From Pseudomonadota bacterium (GTDB taxonomy: Bacteria > Myxococcota > Myxococcia > Myxococcales > Myxococcaceae), in NCBI GenBank assembly GCA_023426545.1, contig JAFAAN010000116.1:1-22079 (forward strand): a stretch of 22,079 nt of DNA, given 5' to 3'. The position numbers and the translations under genes were made by a program. The notes under the pieces are model-generated. The model was given only the letters and a program-made list of their open reading frames with translations, did no database searches and was not told the DNA's origin. This document shows positions 16,294 to 22,079 of the stretch, piece by piece. Position 1 is the first letter of the stretch, and the number at the start of each line of letters is the position of its first letter.

Positions 16294-16983
16294 TCACTCC
16301 TCCTTCAGCGGCAGACGGATGAGCAGCGGCTGGGGCTCGGCGGCGAGCACCTCGGGCCCCAGCTCCAGCAGCTCGCCCCGGGCCCGCACCTCCAGCGGCC
16401 CCAGCGTGGCCACGGGGGGCACGCGCGGAAACCGGAAGCAGCCGCGGGCGTCCGTGCGCGTGGTGAGCTTCAGCGTCGGCAGCTCCACCAGCGCCCCCGG
16501 AATCGGCACGTCGCCCGGCCCGACGACACAGCCCAGCAGCGCCTCCGCGGGCGTCGCGTTCGACACGGCAGTGAAGAGCACCCGGTGGATGACGGGCGTG
16601 GCGCGCTCGCGCCGCACGGGCACTCGCAGGCGGAAGCAGGGGCGCGGCGCCGTCCTCAAGCCGGCCCAGACGGTGGTGGGCACCGGCGTGAGCTCCACCT
16701 CGAAGTCCGCCTCCTCCATCGCCGCGAAGACGAGCTCTCCCAGCAGGCGGTGCGCCCGCTCCGGAGACTCCGCCCCCGCGGTGATGAGATAGCAGACCGA
16801 AATCTGGAGCGGCACGCGCCCCCCGCCCCCGCCCCGGGGCGGCAGCGCGGGCCCCAGCTCCAGCAGGTAGAGGCAGACGCCTCGCTCGAGCGATTCGCGG
16901 TCCGGCACGCCCAGGAACACCGGGACATCGCCGGCAATGCGGCCCACCCACGCCTTCAAACGTTGATCGACTTCGTCGATCAT
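16294..16983 (-). CDS. DUF4255 (Pvc16-like) protein with a carboxypeptidase-regulatory-like C-terminal domain
   Basis: Residues 1 to about 140 of this 229-aa protein show the DUF4255/Pvc16 layout: an N-terminal helix (MIDEVDQRLKAWV), GVCLYLLELGPALPP, ISVCYLITAGAESPERAHRLLGELVFAAME and a following VPVRRERATPVIH segment. Residues about 148-205 look like a carboxypeptidase regulatory-like beta domain (LLGCVVGPGDVPIPGALVELP, TRTDARGCFRFPRVPP). DUF4255 proteins are known as Pvc16/Afp16-type caps that end the tube or sheath of extracellular contractile injection systems. No sheath, tube, baseplate or ATPase gene is near, so this copy may be an orphan or may act elsewhere. It leads a three-gene minus-strand set. 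Confidence 0.78.
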   Translation of the reverse strand: MIDEVDQRLKAWVGRIAGDVPVFLGVPDRESLERGVCLYLLELGPALPPRGGGGGRVPLQISVCYLITAGAESPERAHRLLGELVFAAMEEADFEVELTPVPTTVWAGLRTAPRPCFRLRVPVRRERATPVIHRVLFTAVSNATPAEALLGCVVGPGDVPIPGALVELPTLKLTTRTDARGCFRFPRVPPVATLGPLEVRARGELLELGPEVLAAEPQPLLIRLPLKEE

Positions 16984-17226
16984 CCGGACCCCCCGTCCTG
17001 GGCCGGTCGTCCCGGGCCGTCGCAGCCCGGTGCTTTCCGGACTTGCAACGTGTCACCGGCCTCCGGGTGCAGGTAGTGACCGGAAGGGCGGAGGGACGTC
17101 CGGCCTTCAACAGGCATCGGGAAACCCCTCACACGCCACGTCCGCGCGAGCGACACACCCCGTCCCAGGGGCGCCCCAACCCACTGGAATCGTGGAGTGA
17201 AGAAGGCACACAACTCGGGAGTGCCC

Positions 17227-18663
17227 ATGGCGGATAATTCCGTGACGCGCCACCCCCACGCTCACCGGGACTCCTCCACCATGGCCACGAAAGTCAGCGA
17301 CAGCCCGCGCCCCCTCCCCACGACTCCGCCGCGCGCCGCCGTGGCCAAGGAGGCCCGGCCCGCGGAGGTGGCGAAGCCGGCCAGCGCGCCGCCGGGCTGG
17401 AACGCGGACCGCTTCGAGTCGTCCCGCGCGCCGCGCCCGCTGGTCTGCACCGTCCCCACGCCGCCGCCCACCGCGCCCGTGGAGCCCACGCCGGAGCCCG
17501 AGCCGGAGGTCGACACGCGGGCGGCGGACGCGGACCCGATGACGCACATCGCGTACCTGTCCTCGGACGCGCTCCAGGGCCGTGACAGCCCGTCCGAGGG
17601 ACTGAACGCGGCGTCGGCGTACGTCCAGCAGCACGTGCAGAAGTACGGGCTCGTCGGCCCCAACTCGAACAACCCGGACAACCCCTTCGAGCAGCGCTTC
17701 GACGTCTACTCCTTCGCGGGCAGGCCGGGCATCCGCGGCGAGACGGGCGAGCACGCCCACGCGCCCGGCACCTACGGGCACGAGCTGTTCGAGGGAGGCT
17801 TCTACCTGGACGACAAGATGCCGGCGGAGACGCTGGCGCTGCTCAACCAGAAGTACGAGAAGGCGATGGGCGCGCGCGGCCTGCCGCTGGCGCCCGCGCG
17901 CGAGGGCGCGCAGCGTGGCGTGGAGGAGCTGCGCCAGCTCGCCTCCCCGGCCGGTCAGGCGGTGAACACCATGGCGCTGCTGCCGGGCTCGGGGCCGAAC
18001 AAGGACGAGGTCATCGTGGTGATGGCCCACCTGGACCATGACGGCGTGGACCGCCGGGGCAACGTCCTCAACGGCGCGGACGACAACGCGTCCGGAAGCG
18101 CGGTGCTGATGGCGGCGGTGCCGGAGCTGGCCGAGGCCGCCCAGCGCGGCGAGCTGGACCGCTCCGTGCTCTTCCTGTGGACGGGCGCCGAGGAGAAGGG
18201 CCTGGTGGGCTCGCAGTACTTCGTGGACCACCCGATTCCGGGGCTGGGCCTGGACGAGATTGCGGGCGTCATCAACGTGGACATGGTGGGCCGCTGGGAT
18301 GACCAGCGCCTGTCCGTGGTCGACACCAACTCGCGCGGACAGCCCAACTACTTCCGCGAGGTGCTGGCGCAGGCGAACGCGAAGCTCGATGACCCGTTCG
18401 ACCGCATCAACCAGGACATCAACGTGTACCGCGACCGGCAGGACGGGGCGTCCTTCGGGCGCAAGGGCGAGGACGTCCTCTTCATGTTCGAGGGCCTGTC
18501 CAACCCCAACGGCGGCGGCGACCTCATCCCCGAGTACCACCGGCCGGAGGACGACATCGACCTCATCCTGCGCGACAACGGCGGCGAGAAGCCCCGCCGC
18601 GTCAAGGATTTGATGGTCAACGTCATCGAGCTCGCGGCCAACCGCACCACCCCCGAGCCCTGA
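17227..18663 (+). CDS. M28-family zinc aminopeptidase-like protein without a signal peptide
   Basis: This 478-aa protein has the M28 double-zinc site: His268 in AHLDH, Asp285 in NGADDNASG, Glu322 (catalytic base) and Glu323 in GAEEKG, Asp352 in NVDMVGR and His438 in EYHRPEDD. It probably cleaves N-terminal residues from peptides. The first 105 residues are Pro/Ala/Glu-rich and probably disordered, with a DRFESSRAPRPLV segment at 61-73 and no hydrophobic signal. The ATG at 17227 is preceded by GGGAG five bases upstream. An in-frame GTG at 17197 and an ATG at 17281 have worse ribosome sites. It is divergent from the DUF4255-like operon and followed by a terminator. Location is unclear: cytoplasmic, or exported without a Sec signal. 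Confidence 0.9.
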   Translation: MADNSVTRHPHAHRDSSTMATKVSDSPRPLPTTPPRAAVAKEARPAEVAKPASAPPGWNADRFESSRAPRPLVCTVPTPPPTAPVEPTPEPEPEVDTRAADADPMTHIAYLSSDALQGRDSPSEGLNAASAYVQQHVQKYGLVGPNSNNPDNPFEQRFDVYSFAGRPGIRGETGEHAHAPGTYGHELFEGGFYLDDKMPAETLALLNQKYEKAMGARGLPLAPAREGAQRGVEELRQLASPAGQAVNTMALLPGSGPNKDEVIVVMAHLDHDGVDRRGNVLNGADDNASGSAVLMAAVPELAEAAQRGELDRSVLFLWTGAEEKGLVGSQYFVDHPIPGLGLDEIAGVINVDMVGRWDDQRLSVVDTNSRGQPNYFREVLAQANAKLDDPFDRINQDINVYRDRQDGASFGRKGEDVLFMFEGLSNPNGGGDLIPEYHRPEDDIDLILRDNGGEKPRRVKDLMVNVIELAANRTTPEP

Positions 18664-18700
18664 GTTCACGGCGGCGGGGCCGCCAATGTCGGATTTCCAC

Positions 18701-18750
18701 GAGGAAGCGGCTGCTTTTCGCCTTCATTCTCCACGGCGCCGCTTCTTTTT
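18701..18750 (+). terminator. Rho-independent-type terminator after the M28 peptidase gene
   Basis: GAAGCGGC (18704-18711) pairs with GCCGCTTC (18738-18745). The stem extends outward by wobble and A-T pairs into a TTTTT run (18746-18750). The loop is long (26 bases). A second small hairpin (GGCGGC/GCCGCC, 18670-18684) lies just after the stop codon. Confidence 0.6.
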
Positions 18751-18804
18751 CCGCCCGGTCGCGCGAATGATGGCCACCGGGCCGGAACGACGCTGGAACA
18801 CGAC

Positions 18805-19434
18805 ATGATGAAGGCGACATCCTCGACGAGACGACGAAGGACATCCTCCCTGGGACGACACGGCGCGGCCGTGACGTGCGCCCTGGGGCTCGGGGCCGCG
18901 ACACCGGCCCTGGCCGAGGGAGGCTCGGATGCCCCCTACCGCTTTGGCCTGATGCTGGACGCGGGCGCGCCCCACGGCGTGGGCCTGTCCGCGGTGCTGC
19001 GGCCGCTGCCGTGGCTGCGGCTGCAGGCGGGCCCCACCACCAACACGCTCAGCTTCGGACTGCGCGGCGGCGTCAGCATCCTGCCGATGCAGACCTTCGT
19101 GGCGCCGTCCTTCAACGTGGAGGCGGGGCACTACTTCGGCTCGGACTACAACGACGTGGTGGACTGGCTGGGCGCGCGCCCGAGCCGCGCCAGCGAGGCC
19201 ATCCGGGACGTGACGTACAACTACATCACCGGCAGCGTGGGCCTGGAGGTGGGCGCGGCCAGCCGCTTCAACTTCTTCCTCCACCTGGGCCTGAGCTACG
19301 TGGACCTGGGCGTGGACGACGCGAGCGCCCTGCTCCAGGACGCCACGGACGACCCGGACGTCACCGCGCGGAACCTGTCCGTGCGCGCCACCCTGCCCTC
19401 CGTGAAGCTGGGCTTCATCCTCTACTTCTTCTGA
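18805..19434 (+). CDS. Outer-membrane beta-barrel-like protein, unknown function
   Basis: This 209-aa protein has an Arg-rich N-terminus and a Sec-type signal peptide, with cleavage predicted after ATPALA (residue 37). The mature part is made of alternating amphipathic strands (YRFGLMLDAGAPHGVGLSAVLRPLPWLRLQAGPTTN, then FGLRGGVSILPM, GSVGLEVGAAS, FFLHLGLSYVDLG) and ends in FILYFF, the C-terminal Phe signal of outer-membrane barrels. It may be a small 8-strand barrel, but no family is identified. The ribosome site is weak. The next gene, a lipoprotein, starts 11 bases after the stop, so the two probably form an operon and may work together in the outer membrane. Confidence 0.82.
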   Translation: MMKATSSTRRRRTSSLGRHGAAVTCALGLGAATPALAEGGSDAPYRFGLMLDAGAPHGVGLSAVLRPLPWLRLQAGPTTNTLSFGLRGGVSILPMQTFVAPSFNVEAGHYFGSDYNDVVDWLGARPSRASEAIRDVTYNYITGSVGLEVGAASRFNFFLHLGLSYVDLGVDDASALLQDATDDPDVTARNLSVRATLPSVKLGFILYFF

Positions 19435-19445
19435 GCCAGGAGCCG

Positions 19446-19997
19446 ATGACCATGCGAAAGACTTCCATCCGCGCCCTGCTGCTCTCCAGCATCACCCTGC
19501 TCGCCACGGGCTGCGGGTCCCTCTTCTTCATCGAGGCCGAGGCCGAGGAGATCTGCAAGACGGAGCGGGACCTGGCCTTCTCCGCCGCGCTGCCCCTCAC
19601 GGTGAACCTGGAGCGGAGCATCACCTTCCCGCTGGGCGAGTTCTCGGACCCGCTGCCCGAGGACACCAAAGTCGAAACAGAGCTGCGGCTGCGCCTCTTC
19701 GAGGTGACGGCCGACACGGACCTCAGCGGCATCGAGCGCGCCAGCGTGTCCGTGCGCCAGCCGGGCTCCAGCACCGCCCACGTCCTCGGTGAGTACCAGC
19801 GCACCAGCACCGCGCCCACGCGGACGCTTCAGCTCACCAGCACCGGCAAGGTGGACCTGCTGGACCTGGCCCGGGAGCCGGAGCTGGAGCTCATCTTCGA
19901 CGCCCGTGGCACGCTGCCCTCGGAGGACTGGACGGCCTCCGTGCGCGCCTGCGCCGGCGTGAAGGCGCACGCGAACTACTTCGACCTGGTGTTCTGA
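19446..19997 (+). CDS. Lipoprotein of unknown function, paired with the beta-barrel gene
   Basis: This 183-aa lipoprotein has the lipobox region LLATGC (Cys23). The mature part has few features. TLLFF-type hydrophobics are absent after the signal, the strand-rich middle (LPLTVNLERSITFPLGEFSD, VETELRLRLFEVTADTDLSGIERASVSVRQPG) suggests a beta-sandwich, and two further cysteines occur (EICKTERD, VRACAG). An AGGAG lies three bases before the ATG at 19446 and nine before the ATG at 19452; both give the same lipoprotein. It follows the barrel gene by 11 bases and is convergent with the hydroxylase gene. I do not recognise a family. Confidence 0.82.
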   Translation: MTMRKTSIRALLLSSITLLATGCGSLFFIEAEAEEICKTERDLAFSAALPLTVNLERSITFPLGEFSDPLPEDTKVETELRLRLFEVTADTDLSGIERASVSVRQPGSSTAHVLGEYQRTSTAPTRTLQLTSTGKVDLLDLAREPELELIFDARGTLPSEDWTASVRACAGVKAHANYFDLVF

Positions 19998-20010
19998 GCC
20001 AGGCGCCCCG

Positions 20011-20553
20011 CTAGTGGAGCCCGGAAGTCGCCTCTGAGGGCTTCCGGGCCTCCGCGGGCACAGGCACCGGCTGGGGCTGCGCGGGCGGCTGGACGTTGAG
20101 GAACTCGCGCCGCGTGCCCATGACCAGGTCGAAGAAGGGGTGCGTCACGCACCAGTTCGCGTTCTGGTTCTTGCCCATGTGGTGGTCGTAGTGCCACGGC
20201 AGGTGCTCGCGCGCCCACTGCGGGTCCAGGTGCGCGCGCCGGTGCACGAAGTAGTAGTTCGCCGCGCAGGCCCACACCGTCCCGACGAAGAAGGGCGCCA
20301 CCGGCAGCAGCGGCGCGTGGGCCAGCGCGAGCACCGCCAGCCCCAGCAGCTCCTTGGTCTGCGCAGACCAGGTCCACAACGAGCGCATGTACTGGTCATC
20401 CACCATCTCATTGCGCCGCGACTTCTGGTGGTGCTCGTGCCAGTGGAAGCTCCAGAAGCTCTTCCGGTTCTTGCCCAGGCCGTGCAGCACGGACCTGTGG
20501 AGCACCCATTCACCGAAATTGGAGTAAACCCAGCCCAGGGGGATGCCGATCAT
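20011..20553 (-). CDS. Fatty-acid-hydroxylase/sterol-desaturase-type membrane di-iron protein
   Basis: This 180-aa protein has the eight-histidine di-iron pattern of the fatty acid hydroxylase superfamily: HRSVLH (19-24), HWHEHH (37-42), HRRAH (104-108) and HLPWHYDHH (117-125). A hydrophobic stretch near 69-101 (LLGLAVLALAHAPLLPVAPFFVGTVW) separates the halves and could form one or two membrane segments. Likely activity is oxygen-dependent hydroxylation or desaturation of a lipid or carotenoid-like substrate. It is shorter than most members. The ATG at 20553 is supported by GGAGG five bases upstream, and an upstream ATG lacks this. It is divergent from a TetR regulator with a palindrome between them, which suggests that regulator controls it. 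Confidence 0.85.
   Translation of the reverse strand: MIGIPLGWVYSNFGEWVLHRSVLHGLGKNRKSFWSFHWHEHHQKSRRNEMVDDQYMRSLWTWSAQTKELLGLAVLALAHAPLLPVAPFFVGTVWACAANYYFVHRRAHLDPQWAREHLPWHYDHHMGKNQNANWCVTHPFFDLVMGTRREFLNVQPPAQPQPVPVPAEARKPSEATSGLH
20019..20049. terminator. Hairpin at the convergent ends of the lipoprotein and hydroxylase genes
   Basis: GCCCGGAAG (20019-20027) and CTTCCGGGC (20041-20049) form a perfect 9-bp stem around a 13-base loop. It lies inside the last codons of the hydroxylase gene and 21 bases past the lipoprotein stop, so it could end rightward transcription. No T-tract follows. Confidence 0.4.
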
Positions 20554-20598
20554 GGTTGCCTCCGGCGGAGCGCCCGGCCGGCGCTCCCCTACCAATAA

Positions 20599-20612
20599 TG
20601 ACTATTTGGTCA
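20599..20612. promoter_or_regulatory. Candidate TetR-family operator between the hydroxylase and TetR genes
   Basis: TGACTATTTGGTCA has 10 of 14 positions symmetric (TGAC-N6-GTCA) and sits within an overlapping ACCAA-N10-TTGGT palindrome (20591-20610). This A/T-rich island stands out in a GC-rich region and lies in the 97-base divergent gap, 38 bases before the regulator's ATG. Operators with this TGAC/GTCA half-site layout are typical of TetR-family regulators. It is the likely binding site of the neighbouring regulator. Confidence 0.6.
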
Positions 20613-20650
20613 CTCTTTTTCTACCGCGCAACGGACGGGAGCGCACGTCA

Positions 20651-21379
20651 ATGGCGAGCAGGAGTGGCACGCGGGCGGATGACGCCCGGGGGAAGGACAC
20701 GCGGCCCGGCCAGCCAGGCAGCCGCCGCGAGGCCCACCGCCGCGAGCGGGAGCAGACGCTGGAGGACGCCGCGCTGAAGCTGTTCCTGGAGCGCGGGCTG
20801 GACGGCGTCACCATCGACGACATCACCCAGGCGGCGGGGGTGGCCAAGGGGACGTTCTACCGGTACTTCGAGGACAAGGCGGCGCTGGTCGACTCGCTGC
20901 TGGAGCCGGTGCGCCGGGAGCTGCTGGCGGGGCTGGAGACGTGCGGCCACTCGCTGGCGGACGCGCGCAACGTGGAGGCCATGTTCGACGCGTACCGGGC
21001 CATGGCGGCGGTGATTGCCAGCGCGCTGCTCCAGTACCCGGGCGTGGTGCGCCTGTACCTCCAGGAGTGCCGGGGCCCCGCGGTGGGGGCGCGGACGAAG
21101 GTGGCGGAGCTGGCCCGGCTGGTGGCGCGCCACGCGGTGGACATCACCCAGAAGGCCCACACCAGCGGGCTGCTGCGGCCCATCCGCCCGGCGGTGAGCG
21201 GGCTGGCGGTGGTGGGCGCGGTGGAGCGGCTGCTGCTGGCGGTGCTGAGCGAGGAGGACATCGGCAACCCGCTGGAGCTGCCGGACGCGCTCACCACGCT
21301 GGTGCTGGACGGGCTGCGGCTGCCCCCGGAGGCCCGGCTGGGGCGCCGGAAGTTGGACGGAGGCCCCAAGCGCCCCTAA
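20651..21379 (+). CDS. TetR-family transcriptional regulator
   Basis: This 242-aa regulator has a disordered, Arg-rich N-terminal tail (1-30) before the TetR DNA-binding domain. The helix-turn-helix is clear: ALKLFLERGLDGVTIDDITQ, then AAGVAKGTFYRYFEDKAALV (about 41-80). The C-terminal helical ligand/dimer domain is not family-specific. The ATG has GGGAG nine bases upstream. It is divergent from the di-iron hydroxylase gene, with an AT-rich palindrome between, so it probably represses that gene and itself. The ligand is unknown; a fatty acid or related lipid is a guess from the neighbour. Confidence 0.92.
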   Translation: MASRSGTRADDARGKDTRPGQPGSRREAHRREREQTLEDAALKLFLERGLDGVTIDDITQAAGVAKGTFYRYFEDKAALVDSLLEPVRRELLAGLETCGHSLADARNVEAMFDAYRAMAAVIASALLQYPGVVRLYLQECRGPAVGARTKVAELARLVARHAVDITQKAHTSGLLRPIRPAVSGLAVVGAVERLLLAVLSEEDIGNPLELPDALTTLVLDGLRLPPEARLGRRKLDGGPKRP

Positions 21380-21428
21380 GGGTGGAGGGGTGGGACGCAA
21401 GCGGTCGGCACGGCGGGGTGGTGGCGGC

Positions 21429-22079
21429 ATGACGGTGCCCGGCTGGGCGTGGTGGCTCCCCTGCGCGCTCGCCCCCGTGGTGCTGCTCAACGTCGCGGTG
21501 GCCTGGTTCGGCGGCACCTTCGTGTCGCCGCTGTCCTTCTCCTTCCTGCAGGCCAAGGCGGGGGCGCTCCAGGCGTACCTGGAGCACCGGCCGTCGTGCC
21601 TGCTGCGCGGCCATGAGCCCCTGGAGCCGCTCATCGACGCGGCCGAGCGCCGGCACCGGATTCCGCCGGGCCTGCTGCGCGCGCTGGTGCAGGTGGAGTC
21701 GGAGACGCGGGTGCACCGCATCTCCCCCGCGGGGGCCATGGGGCCCGGCCAGCTCATGCCGGGCACCGCGTCGATGCTGGGCGTCAAGGACCCCTTCGAC
21801 CCGGAGCCCGCCATTGACGGAAGCGCGCGCTACCTGGCCGAGCAGCTCCGGCGCTTCAAGGACGTGCGGCTCGCGGTGGCCGCGTACAACGCGGGCCCGG
21901 GCGCCGTGAATGGCCGGGTGCCGCGCAACGGCGAGACGGAGTACTACGTGCCCAAGGTGCTCGCGGCCTGGGAGCAGACCCGCCCCCTGCCGCCGCGCCG
22001 CCCACCGGCGCCCGCGAAGCCGCGGTCAGCCCCGGCGCGCGCGAAGGGCCCGGCGGCGCCCACCGCGAAGGGCCCGGGC
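21429..22079 (+). CDS. Membrane-anchored lytic transglycosylase (SLT domain), cut by the window end
   Basis: This frame is open to the right edge (217 codons shown) and has no stop in the window. One hydrophobic N-terminal segment (about 6-27, WAWWLPCALAPVVLLNVAVAWF) anchors it in the inner membrane. The SLT core follows: catalytic Glu90 in VQVESET, then SPAGAMGPGQLMPGTA, then YLAEQLRRF and AVAAYNAGPGAV, the usual soluble-lytic-transglycosylase motif order. It cleaves glycan strands of peptidoglycan in the periplasm. The GPGQLMP segment differs from the common G-L-M-Q form. The visible end is a Pro/Ala/Lys-rich tail, probably disordered. The start is uncertain: a GTG at 21390 would add a basic RKRSARR segment before the membrane helix. 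Confidence 0.85.
   Translation, partial: MTVPGWAWWLPCALAPVVLLNVAVAWFGGTFVSPLSFSFLQAKAGALQAYLEHRPSCLLRGHEPLEPLIDAAERRHRIPPGLLRALVQVESETRVHRISPAGAMGPGQLMPGTASMLGVKDPFDPEPAIDGSARYLAEQLRRFKDVRLAVAAYNAGPGAVNGRVPRNGETEYYVPKVLAAWEQTRPLPPRRPPAPAKPRSAPARAKGPAAPTAKGPG

Noticed and set aside
16980..17228. 82-codon minus-strand frame ending in an ATGA overlap with the DUF4255-like gene
   Set aside because: The overlap is suggestive, but composition is poor, no good ribosome site supports a start, and it fills the divergent promoter region of the M28 gene.

Overview
This 22 kb window is about 70% GC. Its genes use mostly G or C at the third codon position. The gene content (lipoproteins, secreted and non-classically exported peptidases, a repeat-rich surface lipoprotein, a sterol-desaturase-like enzyme, small STAS-like proteins) suggests a chromosomal segment of a predatory myxobacterium (Myxococcaceae, such as Myxococcus, Corallococcus or Pyxidicoccus). 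That assignment is an inference from style and content. I saw no rRNA, tRNA, CRISPR array, transposase, integrase or attachment site.

Layout, left to right. (1) 1-1739, minus strand: a two-gene tyrosine-catabolism operon, fumarylacetoacetate hydrolase then maleylacetoacetate isomerase, coupled by an ATGA overlap and followed by a GC hairpin and an extreme G-run tract. (2) 1961-2400, minus: a small secreted protein with four C-terminal cysteines and a clear rho-independent terminator. (3) 2616-4745, plus: a small STAS/SpoIIAA-like protein, then a trypsin-like serine protease lipoprotein with two C-terminal beta domains. (4) 4902-8515, plus: a 123-aa protein and a 1070-aa protein with a metzincin-like zinc protease core followed by a CHAT/caspase-like domain. 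This pair, which looks like an effector and its partner, is the most unusual part of the window. (5) 8586-11258: serA and a D-2-hydroxyglutarate dehydrogenase-type flavoenzyme, convergent and sharing a hairpin at their 3' ends. (6) 11452-14235, plus: a 927-aa lipoprotein made of eight near-exact 81-residue repeats, an IPT/TIG-like domain and RCC1-like repeats. (7) 14315-14779, plus: a small STAS-like protein. (8) 14789-16983, minus: a three-gene operon with a DUF4255/Pvc16-like protein, a 99-aa unknown and a single-pass Cys-rich membrane protein. This looks like an orphan module related to contractile injection systems. (9) 17227-19997, plus: an M28 zinc peptidase without a signal peptide, then a beta-barrel and lipoprotein pair. 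(10) 20011-21379: a short fatty-acid-hydroxylase-type membrane enzyme divergent from a TetR regulator, with an AT-rich palindromic operator candidate between them. (11) 21429 to the right edge: a membrane-anchored lytic transglycosylase, cut by the window end.

The metabolic genes (tyrosine breakdown, serine synthesis with D-2-hydroxyglutarate recycling) are ordinary housekeeping. They alternate with accessory envelope, secretion and predation genes. No gene stretch above 300 bases is left unexplained. The longest gaps (1740-2016, 2401-2615, 16984-17226, 11259-11451) are promoter or terminator regions.
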